Position numbers and translations under genes: made by a program
Part shown: piece by piece, positions 31,365-43,133 of the stretch
Layout: every line of letters begins with the position of its first letter
Numbering within the stretch: the stretch's first letter is position 1
DNA from: Lasiosphaeria ovina
Lineage: Eukaryota; Ascomycota; Sordariomycetes; Sordariales; Lasiosphaeriaceae
NCBI GenBank assembly: GCA_033439765.1
Contig: JAULSN010000002.1
Location: forward strand, 620,001-684,000
Direction of reading: 5' to 3'
Length of the DNA: 64,000 nucleotides
Notes under the pieces: model-generated
What the model was told of the DNA's origin: nothing
The model's database searches: none
What the model saw: the letters and a program-made list of their open reading frames with translations, nothing else

Positions 31365-31975
31365 ATAGATAGGACGGGACACTTCCAAGAGGACCCCCCA
31401 GCGAGGCCCCGCCTGTTTCCCTGCATTTGCTATCTAAGTACATATTCAAGAAAAGGCGGAACAATATCTTAGATGGGGTACTTGCAAAAAGACCGCCCCT
31501 GGACAGGTCCTAGCTGCCTGCTTTTTCTGCCTCGCCAACCTGCTATCTACTCAAGAAAGTAAATGACATATCTGATGGGGTACTTGCTAAAAGAACGCCC
31601 CCGGCCAGGTCCCGGCTGCCTGCTTTTTTGCCTCCCCAGTCGCTATCTACTCAAGAAAGTACATGACATATCAGACGGGACACTTCCAAGAGCAACGCCC
31701 CGGCCAGGATCCGCCTGACTGCCTGCTTCCGCACCTCGCCTTTCCAAGCAGCTGGTATTGTCTACCTACGTAATGAATCCCGAGCCGTGGAAGGGGGAAG
31801 AACAATAGAATCAGACGGGGTGCACTTTCTAGGTCACCTGCACTTCCCTAGCAGATAAAATATACGTACGTATCGCCACTCATGGAAGGGAAAGAAAAAA
31901 GAACAATAGATCAGACGGCGCACTTCCATGGCCCCACCGCACTGATCTGGGTGCGCGCACACATAGGTATAAATT
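31365..31975 (+). repeat. Six-unit tandem array (~100 bp) ending in a TATA box
   Basis: A block opening with (A)TCAGACGGG(G/A)CACTTCC-like sequence recurs at about 31371, 31471, 31571, 31671, 31811 and 31911. Units 2 and 3 also share a CAGGTCC...CTGCCTGC middle and GCTATCTACTCAAGAAAGT near their ends. The last unit runs into GTATAAATTC at about 31968, a good TATA box about 200 bases before the ATG at 32172. The array therefore forms the upstream promoter of that gene. Confidence 0.7.
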
Positions 31976-32171
31976 CACATACTTCGTCCCCAGGGCATCA
32001 TTTCTCGACTTTCTTTCTGCAAGTTTCCGACCATTCTCGCTCCGTCCTCGTCTTTCGGTGGCTACCTGTCTTCTCCCGCTCGGCGCTTTTGCATTTTTTT
32101 TTTAATATTTTATCAATAAAATCTACCTCGACTCTCTCCCCCCCTCTTCACTCTCTCTCTCCCTGCCTGGC

Positions 32172-34843
32172 ATGGCCTCGTCGGAGACGCCTGCTGGTGT
32201 TGTGGTGGCGGCTGCTCCCCTCCTCACGGAGGGGGCAGTCAAGGCCGAGCGCGACCGGCTGGTCGCAGAAGTCTTCGCTTGGTGGTCTCGCCTGCGGGCC
32301 GTTGCGTTGCGCCACGAGGGCGCGATCCAGAAGCGCTGGGTGGGCAAGTCGAAGCCCAAGCGCCGGGCCATCCTTTGCGAGGCCTGGCCAGGAATGGCCG
32401 AGGGGCACCGGCCGGACCTGGCCCAGGCCAAGCTCTGGATGCGCGACCGGTCGCTGGGCAAGACGCGCCTGGCCGAAGGGGACGACGTCCGCGATGCGTA
32501 CATGTAAGTTTTGATCATTTCGTTCCTCACTCGTTGCCTTTCTTGGCTTTTTCGATTTGCTTCTTTGCTTTGTCAAGCCATCAAACAAATCTTTGCCCTT
32601 CCTCATTCTTATCTTGTTATTTTGAGTTTTCTACCCTTCTTTTAGTTTCTCTTCCTCATTCCTCCCTTGACTTCTTTTTATATTTCCATATCCTTCTCCC
32701 TATGTCCCGTTTTGAATAAGACTAGTCTTGATATAAGTCTTCAACCTTACCTAATTCAAGTACATACTAACCCCTCCTCTTCTTCGTTAGGATGCCCTAC
32801 ATAAACCTCGAGGACTTGTCGGCCCGTGAGCCACTCCTAGTCATGATCAACGCCCGGGCCTGGAACGAGCCGCACGACTTCGCCGACGGAGACGTGCTGG
32901 CATATGAGATTGGCACTCGCACGGGTGCCTTGGAACTTCCGGCCATCGAGCCAATGTTGATGATGTTCCGGGGCCGAACGACGGCCGAAACATACGGCCA
33001 GATCTACAAATACGGCGAGGGCGAGGCCGACCTCGACGTATGGTCGTTTTCGTACCAGGCCCAGCGAGTGGGCGACGGCCTGAACTGCCTGCGGATCCAG
33101 GCACGAATCTACCACTTCCTCGTCCGGTGCTGCTACATCATAATGCAGGGCAAGGAAGCGTCGCCGTCCTCCATGGCGCTGGAGGAAGGAGATCACGAGC
33201 CGGAACCCCCTGTGCCGTCAGCCAACAAGCCGGAGACCTCGAAAATGTCTCTAGCCGTGTCGATGCTCGAGGGAGCGTACCAGCCTCCCGCCCCGCTGGA
33301 TCTCGCCCGCATGGAGCTACTCGTGCGCACCAAGCTGGCCGAGGCCGAGGACCGGCTGCTGTCGCTGCGTGAGGACCCCGGCTTTTTCGCCCACGCGCTC
33401 TTCGAGGAGCGAGAGCACCGGCCAGAACACGTGCTCGACAAGAACGGAAAACCCAGCCCTCTCATCGCGTCGACTAAGCCATCCTTCTGGTCGGTAATTG
33501 TCCGGTCGACCATGGCTCTGCATTTCGACACGGCAGAGTTCTGGCGATCTCTCCACAGCCGCGTCGTCAAGCTCAAGGAGCTTATGGACAAGCACGCACG
33601 CAGCATCGACCCTGCACACCATCTCCCCGAGGACCTCGCGAAGCAGTTCGCCGTCGTGCTCAGCTTCCTCAACGAGATGTCGATCAAGTTCTGCCTCGCC
33701 TTGACATGGCGTTGCGTGGGTGCACCCAAGCTTCGGGCGCAGTATGTGCGAACAACAGACGTCAGGCCAGACCAACCAGTCCGCTGCAGCCCCCGTCCGG
33801 CCGATCAGACACAGGCGCAGCACGACTTGATCTCGCACGTGGGGCTCATGACCAACGACCAACGTTCCAAATTCACCATCAAGAGGGTGGTGGACAGCTT
33901 CAACCGAGTGCAGGAGACCAAACCAGAAGTAAACAAGCTGCTCACATCGTACCTGGCGGACCGCATTGCCGACGTGTCCGTCATCGGCGAGTGCATAGAC
34001 GCCATCACGAAGTATGTGCCGTGGGCCGAGAACTTTGACATCGCCATCAGGACATCAGAGGACGAGCTGATCTATGACGCCGCCGAGGGCATGAAGTACC
34101 TGGCTAACTTCATCTTGCCCGACTCGGACTGGGACGAGGATATCGCGGGGCTCGGCGCGCCAACGCGCAGCAAGTTCGACTACCCGGTGCACCTCAAGCG
34201 CACGCCCGACACCATGGCGGCCCTGGCCAGGGCCGAGACCAGCCTCGACACATTCTGGAACAAATACATCAACCGTGTCAATGGCATCCACAACGCCAAG
34301 CGCCGCTACTTCTCGCCGGGCACGCGGGCCCTAATAGCACAGCCTCACCGGACAGGCGGCTCGTCAAGCTCGGGTGTAGACGGCGAGGACATCGTCGGCG
34401 CTATCGCGGAGCTGCTGATCGGAGCCTCACACCGCGACACGTCCAACTCTGCTGGCGCCTCCTCCGGCAGGAATAGGGGCCCTCACATATGCCCCCCCTC
34501 GTCGTCTCTCGCCGCCGGCGACAAGCGCGCGCGCAAGGTGCTCGACGTGCTGTTCCCCTCGGCGGTCAACGGCGTCGCCGCGGTTGCCTCGGGCGGCTCG
34601 GGCGAGACCAAATGGAGCGACTTTGAGTACGTCATGATCAAGGCGGGCTTCATGCTCGAGAAGCAGTGGGTGTCGGGCTGGCTGTTCACCCCGGATTGGA
34701 GGTGCTCGACGTGCACGGGCAACCCAATCATGTTCTCTGAGCCATATCCAGAGGGCAAGATCGACATTGTCACGGCGCGTCACATTGGACGTCGCTTGGC
34801 CAAGGCGTATGGATGGCGCCGCGATATGGTTTTGCAGGACTGA
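32172..34843 (+). CDS. Large fungal-specific family protein (sometimes annotated 'ipa protein'), unknown function
   Basis: Exon 1 32172-32503, intron 32504-32790 (GTAAGT...CGTTAG, 287 bases), exon 2 32791-34843; 794 residues. The start fits a context with a pyrimidine-rich leader just upstream. Exon 1 is helical and basic (WWSRLRAVALRHEGAIQKRW). Exon 2 begins MPYINLEDLSAREPLLVMIN, with a 'fungal lineage' domain rich in Trp/Tyr (DVWSFSYQAQ). The C-terminus is the most family-like part: FTPDWRCSTCTGNPIMF, then VTARHIGRRLAKAYGW. From memory, proteins with this ending form a multi-copy family in Sordariomycetes. No catalytic motif is evident. CxxC near the C-terminus may bind metal. The unusual promoter array precedes it. 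Confidence 0.75.
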
Positions 34844-35700
34844 TTGATTCATTGAGGCTTCCGATTCACGGCATGGGACTATGAGTCAGGCTTGCTTTCT
34901 CGTATTCTCTCTCTCTGTTTCTGACTTTCGAGTTTCGAGCATGATGGGTAGCTCTAGGGCTTTTTGTTTCTAGCTAGCGCGTGGTGGTTTTTTTTCGGGC
35001 CTTCTTCTTCTCAAATGGGTTCTTTGAAAGGGGACTGGGAGGTTTACTTTTTATGGTCGGTGGTGTTTTGGGAGGAGTGGGTCATGAACAGGCGTTCGGG
35101 TTGGTTTGCTGGTAATTTCTTCATTACTTATTGATACCCGACTAGAGTGGACTAGGCCTAGCAGTATAGAAAGGAGCAGTGGAGGTGCATATCCCAAATC
35201 CAAAGTCATCATGCCACCTAAAGTTCTATTGCGGAAGCAGCGTTGTATTATCGTTGAGGGATGTGGATACTGTTTAGCTGCGACTTCCTGTTCTACTCAG
35301 ACCCCGAAGCACGCCATCGAGATTAGGGTCCAGTCCCGCAGATTCAGGGGTGCAGCACTGCAGCCAACTGTATGTAATCAACTGTAATTGGTTGTAGAAC
35401 TAAACTCTAGCGGGCTCATCCGTTGGACTGCTCTGAAATCCTCCCGTTTTCCAAACCCAAACTAAACTTAAGCCGATGCACGGACGGATCTCAGGTTTAT
35501 TCTAGACGCTCTTGCTTCATTCCCCATTGAGTTTTGCAAAGAGCGGTCGCAGCCTGATGCAACGTTAACATCGGCGAGGCTGCATACGGTACTACAGTCC
35601 CACCTAAGTGAGCTGACGAGATCGCATCCTCCTCTTGCGTCAATTTAGCGCCGCCACCGGCCAAAACGGTCACCGAACTTTGAAGCACGACGCGAGCCTT
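34844..35700. other. Intergenic, no gene seen
   Basis: T-rich 3' region of the preceding gene, then the promoter of the permease. Short open frames at 35106-35387 and 35497-35766 lack support. Confidence 0.4.
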
Positions 35701-35864
35701 ATGCCAAACCATGAGTCCTCCTCCGTGGAGGCCTCGGAGGACCAGCCCTTGCTCGCTGGCCACCACAGCAGGAGGACCGAACCATTCTCACAAACTATCA
35801 CGAGTTCACCGCTCCCCAACCCCCCGAGTGCACGTCCCACAGGAACCCGCTCTCCTCCCGACCC

Positions 35865-35905
<41 letters not shown>

Positions 35906-37818
35906 ACGATAACAACATAAATACCAGCAACAGAAAGTCGGCCAGCACACAAGGTGAGGCTGGCTACGGCACCATCAACATGTCCAACGCCGCCGCATTG
36001 AACGGCCACCGCTTCCCCGAACCCGATTCAGACTCGCTCCGAAATTTCAACAACGACAATGCCGACTTCGTAACAACTACCGAAGCCCGCCACCTGCAGC
36101 GCGGGCTGGCTCAGCGTCATTTGTCCATGCTGGGCATCGCCGGTTCTATCGGCACGGGTCTGTTTTTGGGTCTCAGCTTCGCGGTCCAGACGGGCGGCCC
36201 GCTCGGTGCCCTTCTCGGGTACGCCGTCATCGGCCTGATCGTTTGCGCGGTGCAGTTCGCCCTCGGCGAGGTGGCCGCCCTGCTTCCCGTGACGGGCTCC
36301 TTTGTGCGCCATGCCGAGTTCCTCGTCGACCCGGCCTTGGGCGTCGCCATCGGTTGGAATCTCGTGTACGGCAACATGCTGTCCATCCCCTCCGAGATCA
36401 CGGCCATCTGCGTGCTCTTCCAGTACTGGACCGATATCAACTCGTCTCTCTTCATCATCGTCTTCATTCTCCTGACCGTCGCCGTCGGCCTCACCCTGGT
36501 GCGCGTCTTTGGCGAGGTCGAGTTCGTCTTCGCCCTGCTCAAGATCATGCTCGTCGTCTTCCTCGTCATCCTGGGGCTCGTCATCAACCTCGGCGGCATC
36601 CCCGGCACCGAGCGCATCGGCTTCCGGTACTGGCAGGACCCGGGGCCCTTCGTCGAATACATCGCGACGGGCAACTGGGGCAAGTTCCTGGGCTTCTGGA
36701 GCGTGACGACGGGCGCCGTCTTCTCCTTCGCCGGCGTCGAGTCGCTGGCCATGGCGGCCGCCGAGACGCGCAACCCGCGCCGCGCCATCCCGCGCGCCTG
36801 TAAGCGCGTCTTTGTGCGCATCATCATCTTCTACCTGGTCGCCGTGCTCGTCGTCGGTATGCTCGTCGCCAGCAACGACCCGAACCTGGGGGGCGACGGC
36901 TCCGAGGTCGCCCAGAGCCCCTTTGTGCTCGCCGCCTCGGCCGCCGGCATCCCCGCCATCCCGTCTGTCGTCAACGCCGTCGTCATCACCTCGGCCTGGT
37001 CCGCCTCCAACCAGGGCCTCCTGGCCGGCACGCGCGTGCTGTACGGCCTCGCCCTCAAGGGCCAGGCGCCCAAGATCTTCCTGCGCACCACGTCGTGGGG
37101 CACGCCCTACATGTGCGTGCTGCTGTTCACCGTCTTCATGTTCCTCAGCTTCATGAGCCTGTCCGAAGGCGCCCAAACCGTCTTTTGGTGGCTCGTCCGC
37201 CTGACGGCCGCCGGCGTGCTGGTCTCGTGGTCCGCCATCCTCCTCAACCACATCCGCTTGATGCAGGCCATGAAGCGGCAGAAGATTGATTTCGACCGGC
37301 TGCCGTGGCACAACTGGTGGACAGGTAGGTCCAAGCCCAACCCCCGTGTGAAAAAAATGGCTTGTGACTTGTGTGACAAGAAGGATTGAAAGCGTGGCAA
37401 CGTGCTGACAGTCTATGTGTGTGTCCGACAGTCTACAGCTCACCCGCTGCGCTTTTCATGTGCATCCTGGTCCTTTTCACCAGCGGCTTCAGTGTCTTCA
37501 CAACGGGCAACTGGGACCCTGCGACGTTTGTGTCGTCGTATCTGTAAGTTTGTTTTCCGGCCGGCCTACTGGTTTTCTGGAATGAGTGGCAAGAAGTTGT
37601 TTGATTGTCTATGAACTAACTCGACTTTGTAACCACTTAGGGACATACCCCTTGTGCTGATCGCCTACTTCGCGTGGAAGTTCATCATGAAGACCAAGAT
37701 TGTTTCGCTCGACGAAATTGCCCTCGACGAAGCGTTTGACCAGGCCGAGCAGTACGTGGACGAGCTCGAGGGCAAGCGCCGAGGTTGGATTAGGACCGTC
37801 AGCTGGATTTGGGATTAG
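35701..37818 (+). CDS. Amino-acid permease (APC superfamily, fungal AAT/YAT type)
   Basis: Exons 35701-37324, 37432-37543 and 37641-37818, with introns starting GTAGGT and GTAAGT, give 637 residues. ATG 35701 (MPNHESSSVEA) is the first in frame. A long hydrophilic N-terminus (~135 residues) includes a Gly/Asp repeat (GDDGDDGDDGDDDD). Then comes the family signature HLSMLGIAGSIGTGLFLG, about twelve membrane segments, GFRYWQDPGPF, SFAGVESLAMAAAETRNPRR and GTPYMCVLLF. The C-terminal cytosolic tail is acidic (DEAFDQAEQYVDELEGKRRG). It is a plasma-membrane proton-coupled amino-acid importer by family. The substrate cannot be read from sequence. A transposon sits 145 bases after its stop codon. Confidence 0.92.
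35864..35912 (+). repeat. Short GACGGCGAC-type repeat inside the permease coding region
   Basis: About five 9-base units coding for Gly-Asp-Asp in the hydrophilic N-terminus, likely polymorphic in length. Confidence 0.6.
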
Positions 37819-37963
37819 ACTCCGACACGGCCGAAATGCCGAATGGAGAATGACATATATGACATATACAGATGGCGACTCTTTGGATATATTTAGAACT
37901 AGACTGGCAGGTGCAATGCTTTCATTTTTTGTATCTGTTCTTTAATTAGGCATGATGATCGTA

Positions 37964-39823
37964 ACGTGCGTGATAAGCGAGTGTCGCAGACAAGCGAGTG
38001 TCGCACGTTTCACAACCCACCACAGCTATCCTCAATTACACAACCATAATATTAGGAAATAATAATAACTGAATTAGAAACAGATGAATCAGACGATTCT
38101 ATAGCCTCCTTATATATGCGTATATTATGGCCAGGCTTGCCGCATACACCATAGTACCGAATCTTCGTCCGAGACCCCCCTATACTACTACTATTTTGTC
38201 GTGTTTCCTGGGCTAACTGCTCACCCATAGCCTTCTGATCTAGTAGATCCTATGCCTCTTGTATAGTAAGTGACCCTCTAAGCCGTACACGTGTTTTTTT
38301 GGCTCTCCGTCGCTTACTAAGCTCCTTATTAGCCTTTCGTAGTACTGAGACCTCCGTACGTAGAAGAGCCACCTCGTACATTATAGCTATTGTACCTTTG
38401 GCTAATCGATCTATAGTAGTTAGTATCGGGGTTGGAGAGCTGCCCTAATGGTTGGAAATTCGAGTTTTGATAAATGCTAATTATGAGGTGGCCTCTCGAG
38501 GGTTATATGGCGTTTGGGAGGCCTAAGGTAGTACTATAATTGGGCTTAAGGCTAGGGGTATTAGGGTCCGAATACGTATATCTAGCGTAGATATCACCCT
38601 CTCTAGGTCGTACGGTATAAGGCTAGCTCCGGTAAAACCCCCCTAGATGTTTTTTTCTATAATCGAAGTAAAAAACGCCTCTCTAAATATATAAAGAAAC
38701 TCCAACTTGCTAATATGTATAATATTTATCCGTATGAACTACTCAATTTAGTAGCTATACGCCTTCTTCAAAGGCCTAAAATAACTAATATCTAAAGGTT
38801 AGAGTATATATAAAGAGTATAGAGGTATATAAAGTATAATAATATTATACTCTTTATAATAGTTATTGAATTCTTTAGAGTAGTAGCTTTCGTAGCTATT
38901 AAGGATTAATAACCGGTATATACCCTTTATACGAGATGCTATATAGAAATCGAAGTAACGAATCTAATCTATACCTTTCTTATTCGTAGTCTAGCTATTA
39001 TCGGTTATTACGATACGCTAGTCGGCCGGGAGGTTATATTCTTCATACTAGTTAGTAAGGTAATATTACCTAGCTAAGATAATAAATAGTAGGATAGCCC
39101 AGCCTAGAGTATTTACTCCTTAGATAATTATAGCCTACTCTCGATTACTAGGCTAGGCCTATTTAGCCCTACTACGCCCGTCCGAGGTAGTAATTACTAT
39201 AGTAGCGATAATAATGCCTATTATAAAGCTAGTCTCGTCGAAATTATAGATATCGTCGTTAAGGATACCGTATTTGACCTTAATATTATATATAAGGGCA
39301 AACCACTCGCGAATAATCGTTGGATCTTCGTATTTAGCCCTCTAGTAGTCGTATTTACGCGTAAAACGCGTCCGAAGCTCTGGCTAGCGCTTGACGAAGT
39401 TATACGCCCATCGTATGCCGATAGGGGGCGCGTCGCGTTCGCGTAGTAACCGGTTGGCCATATCTTCCACGTACGAAAGCCGGGGGTGGAATGCGCGTAC
39501 ATATAGCTCAGTAATGTATTGAACAATCGTTTTCTCTTCCAAATCCGTAAGCTTGCGTGAGTTGGCCGGTATATCGCGTCGTATAGGCATACCGCGTCGG
39601 CGGCGCCCCAGGGTTCTATCGCAAACTTCATAGATCTCTACTGCGCGTCGTACACTTAGATCTTTATCGCGTTCGAGGGCTTAGAGGGCCAAGATAATAT
39701 TGGCTTCGTTCGAAGAAGTTGGCATATTGGATGGTGGAGAAAAGTGGTGTTGAGTACAAAGGTGTTTCGCGTCGTGGAAAGTGCGACACTCGCTTATCTA
39801 CGACACTCGCTTATCACGCACGT
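37964..39823 (-). mobile_element. Fot1/pogo-like (Tc1-mariner superfamily) DNA transposon, RIP-degraded
   Basis: 1860 bp flanked by TA/TA (37962-37963 and 39824-39825), the target duplication of this superfamily. The 43-bp terminal inverted repeats (37964-38006 and 39781-39823) match at 41 positions. Both mismatches are CA in the left end against TA in the right. Each repeat contains GATAAGCGAGTGTCG twice. The interior is very rich in TA dinucleotides. Size and transposase type fit Fot1. Confidence 0.85.
38052..39725 (-). pseudogene. Transposase of the Fot1/pogo-like element, broken by point mutations
   Basis: From ATG 39725 to TAA 38052-38054 is exactly 558 codons. The N-terminal helix-turn-helix region reads through MPTSSNEANIILAL, a TAA where Gln is expected, then ALERDKDLSVRRA. 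The CENP-B-type part follows: RRDIPANSRKLTDLEEKTIV, RLSYVEDMANRLL and WAYNFVKR. The DDE catalytic region begins at IYNFDETSF. The C-terminus has KTRVRLRGSLTIQEA and a CGxxGHN knuckle. Many stops occur but start and end remain in one frame. Confidence 0.75.
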
Positions 39824-39825
39824 TA

Positions 39826-40593
39826 TGCAGCTTTGTTTTGCCTCAAATCTTTAACCACCACGCTGAAAAGGAGAGGGGGGCAAAATCAATCTTCATTCCT
39901 TCCCGAAACTACTAAACGAACTTGCCATGGGCCTCCGAGTATTTTTGTGCCAATTTGGGTAGCTGGAATCCCTGCATTTTCGGGTGCATTCTCGGGTACA
40001 GCCAAGCTTTTCTGCTTTTACCGTGCAATAAAACATGAGCTTCGATCTGGGCACCCCATGTAAAAATCAGGGCACCCTAGGCGTCCTTGGCAGCTGCTGG
40101 CAACTGAGATACACAGAGCCTAATTTAAGCCTGTAAAATCCTTCTTCGGGCCTCGCCATTTGTGCCACAAGGTGGAGAAAGTTAATCCACTCCGCTTGGC
40201 CTGCTTGTTCTCTCTCATCCTTTATCGACACTACTTCAGCCGTATAGTCGACCATCAGGGGTTTGAGACTCTGTGGCCATAGGCCCTCGTGCGGAAAATA
40301 GTCTTTGAAGATCGGGGCCCACCTTCAGTTCTGTATCCGCACCCAGTACCGCGCGAAGAAGCTAGGCGGGCACTTGTTGGTGTCACTCAGCCTGAATCGA
40401 AAAAGGGTTATAAGACAGGGGGGTGGTGGGAGTTGCCCCGTTGCCAACAGAACGAAGCGAGGGCAGAGGAAGTGTGCCGTGGGAAATAACAAAAACACAA
40501 AAAAAGCATTCAACATCTACTTGATGAAGCGAATTAACATCCCCAGGGACTGGGACCCGGCGAAGTCAGAGATCGATGGTGCAGACTACCGGT
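39826..40593. other. Mostly non-coding; possible minus-strand gene remnant
   Basis: On the minus strand (about 40315-40067) one frame reads APIFKDYFPHEGLWPQSLKP, then DEREQAGQAEWINFLHLVAQ, with protein-like composition but no start, cut off upstream by a stop. It may be a decayed exon. The rest shows nothing. Confidence 0.25.
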
Positions 40594-40836
40594 TCACACA
40601 CTAGCGACCACCATCGGGGCCATCTCAACCTTGCCTGTAATTATATTTCCAAAGTCTTCCTTTCTGGTGTTTTGGTGAAGAGGAGTCCTATCCGTCACGC
40701 CCGCCTGGCTAATAGTGCTGCTGGCGGGAGGCAGCTTGGTGTTTGGATTCAGGGGACCGAACCCAGATGATGCTTTCATCTTGTCAATTCTGGCTCTTTC
40801 GGCCTTTTCCGCTCTGTCTTTTTCGGCATCGCCCAT
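40594..40836 (-). CDS. Hypothetical short ORF (80 aa)
   Basis: MGDAEKDRAEKAERARIDKM... is a charged N-terminus followed by a polar tail. No domain. The only support is its position: its upstream DNA (40837-41550) is related to the upstream DNA of the next minus-strand ORF at 42099. It may be the first exon of a longer gene. Confidence 0.25.
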   Translation of the reverse strand: MGDAEKDRAEKAERARIDKMKASSGFGPLNPNTKLPPASSTISQAGVTDRTPLHQNTRKEDFGNIITGKVEMAPMVVASV

Positions 40837-41550
40837 GGTGATATACCGAGGGAGCTGCTTTGATGAAAATGATTTGGACGCTAGGGACGTGGGAATAATA
40901 CCTAACTCTGATGTGTTTTACGAAATCTATCGAACGAGGCTGGAATTCGGTTTCTACGTGAGTATGAGCGCGAGGAGGTGCCTAGCTATTTTACAATCGA
41001 TTATTGCCCAACGGTCCTCCGAGACGTATGCGCTTGTCTAAACGGCCCGTGACGCGAACGGTGGCCTCTGAGATGACTAGCGACTCTGTGTGACAGCGTG
41101 TGTGACTGTGTGCATTCGTTCATGGACTCGCGCCACAACCAACCACACGGTCGAAACAGGAGGTTGTACGAAAAGACGCGCGTCGAGCCAAACAAGGTTT
41201 GCTGGATTGGGAAGGACAAGAAACTAACGGTGGTGTCTCCAACAGCTGTGTAACTAACAGCTGTGCGACCAACAGCTGCTGTGCACAACTGGAGGGCGGC
41301 CTGCACAATGGCCGAACTCGTAGCTTGTCTTACCTCCACCCTGGAACACGTCAAACCAGGCGGTGGCACGAAGCCGGCCGATGTGAGGGCTAAGTTGTCT
41401 CCATGGCCTTGCCGCGGCAATACCACCGCCATGTGGAAGGCGAATGAGGCTGATTGGGAGATCAGACTGGCAGTCGCCGACCGAAAGGATCGAGAAGGAT
41501 CCAATCAGATTGTGGACTGCGTCTTGGGATGCATGCGCGATCGCGACCTA
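40829..41550. repeat. Diverged direct repeat, copy 1
   Basis: Shares ordered landmarks with 42090-42870. They are a GATAT...GGGAG...CTTTGATG block, GAGGAGGTGCCT, AACAAGAAAC...AACAG, GAATGAGGCTGATT and a CTGCGTCTTGG block. Its centre has three closely spaced AACAGCTGTG-like words (41240-41285). Confidence 0.5.
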
Positions 41551-41637
41551 CTATCGAGTTGGAAATACCCACCAAAGTCTCGGTCCTCCCCTGTGTGCTC
41601 CTTCAGTATTTTGTATAGTGTCTTATTCGACGAGTGG

Positions 41638-42099
41638 TTAGCCTGGAACAAAAGAAAAAGAGGGGCTAATGAGTTGAAAAGGTGAAGGAAAAGACCCTTT
41701 ATTTTTGTGTTTTTCTTTTTCTCTTTTATTTTTCTTGTGCGGGCTGTGCTGTGGGGAAAAGAAAGGAGAAAGCGTGAAGATGGATTGAAGGGACATAATT
41801 ACATTAACGTCCGAGATCTCCCCGACGGTGGTCGATATGGTCATGATCTCGTGGCAGGTGCGTGCTAGAATCCCCGTGTCAGGCTTAATATGGCGTATTT
41901 CAACGCGCTTCATCCAATAGATGGCGACCTGTCTGCCGCGATGGTAAAGAGGGATCTCAGGAAGGTCCTCGGGCAGCGCCGGGGCGGGAGTGGTATTAAT
42001 CACACTCGCTTGGCTACTACCGCTGTCAGCAGCGAGCGCCGCTCTTCGTTGACTGGGAAGTAACCAGCTTTTCTTATTATCGGATCCGCCATTGTCCAT
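41638..42099 (-). CDS. Hypothetical ORF (up to 153 aa)
   Basis: Starts MDNGGSDNKKSWLLPSQRRA. A middle part (YHRGRQVAIYWMKRVEIRHI) looks protein-like, whereas the last ~45 codons read through T/C-rich low-complexity DNA and are probably not coding. A 3' intron is possible. No family recognised. It shares upstream DNA with the ORF starting at 40836. Confidence 0.3.
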   Translation of the reverse strand: MDNGGSDNKKSWLLPSQRRAALAADSGSSQASVINTTPAPALPEDLPEIPLYHRGRQVAIYWMKRVEIRHIKPDTGILARTCHEIMTISTTVGEISDVNVIMSLQSIFTLSPFFSPQHSPHKKNKREKEKHKNKGSFPSPFQLISPSFSFVPG

Positions 42100-42870
42100 G
42101 ATGATATTCCGTTCGCGGGAGGCACTTTGATGGACCCGACTTGAGCTCTAGGGATACAAGAATGGCAGAACCAACGTGTTTGACGACATTGTTTTCCCTT
42201 TCCGCGAGAAGGAAAAGCGCCTGCACGAGGAGGTGCCTGGCTCTTTTATAATTAATTGTTGTTCACGACACATTTGCGGCCATCTGTTCTGTCCGTGATA
42301 ATGACCGCAGACATTGGCCTGCAACCAAACGACCGAAAACAGGTCAGCGGCCAGAGAATGTAACCATCCATGTGGCTGGGAAATGATGGCCCTCCAGCTT
42401 CATCCAACAGGCTCGCCCAACAGCCCTACTATTGGAGCCGTAGTGGCCAGGTTAGTTGGCCCGATGGCTGCCAGGTACCCAGGTAAGGTACTCAGGCTGC
42501 CAAATGTGCCGTTGGACAAAACATGGGCCGTAACGCGCGCAAACTGACATTTTTAATTAGGACGAACAAGAAACCAACAGCAGGAATCAGAAACCAACTG
42601 GCAACCAGTGGGTTGTATAACCTACAGCTGTGCAACCAACAGGTCGGTCCGCAACCAACGGCCCAGCAGCCTTGAGACCAACAGAGAACAGCTGCTTTGG
42701 GAAACTTGAGGACGACCTGTCAAGCCAAATGGTCGCACAAAAGGTCGTTCGACGCAGCGGATGAGGCTGATTAGGCGACTTACTCCGACAGTCACTGGAG
42801 GGATCAATAAGGATCGGATTGCGGGCTGCGTCTTGGCGGCAATGAGGCTCGGCCTGCGCACTCGCGCCGC
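42090..42870. repeat. Diverged direct repeat, copy 2
   Basis: Partner of 40829-41550. The plus-strand reading FDGPDLSSRDT...RRCLALL in this copy parallels FDENDLDARDV...RRCLAIL in copy 1. The repeat may thus be derived from a short coding sequence, here closed by stops. Also contains repeated AACCAACAG words. Confidence 0.5.
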
Positions 42871-43070
42871 GTACGTATGACAGACCCAAAGTCGGACAGC
42901 CTTTTTTGGGATGAAAATGAAACGTAGGGGGGGCCGCCTCCGGGGCGCCTTGGCCAACCTAGCTCATTAACCCTCCCCCAGCTGCCCCCCGCCATCCTCT
43001 AGAACTTGCGAAAAGAGAACTGATAATTAAAATGGGTTGAGTGTCCGATTTCCTAACTCCAATTATCTTC

Positions 43071-43086
43071 TAGCTCTCTCTCTCTT

Positions 43087-43133
<47 letters not shown>

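Noticed and set aside
31365..31975. CRISPR-like array
   Set aside because: Units are diverged along their whole length with no constant repeat/variable spacer pattern, and the host is a fungus.
36028..37443. 471-residue minus-strand ORF opposite the permease
   Set aside because: Shadow frame of a GC-rich coding region; no motif, and the plus strand clearly encodes a permease.
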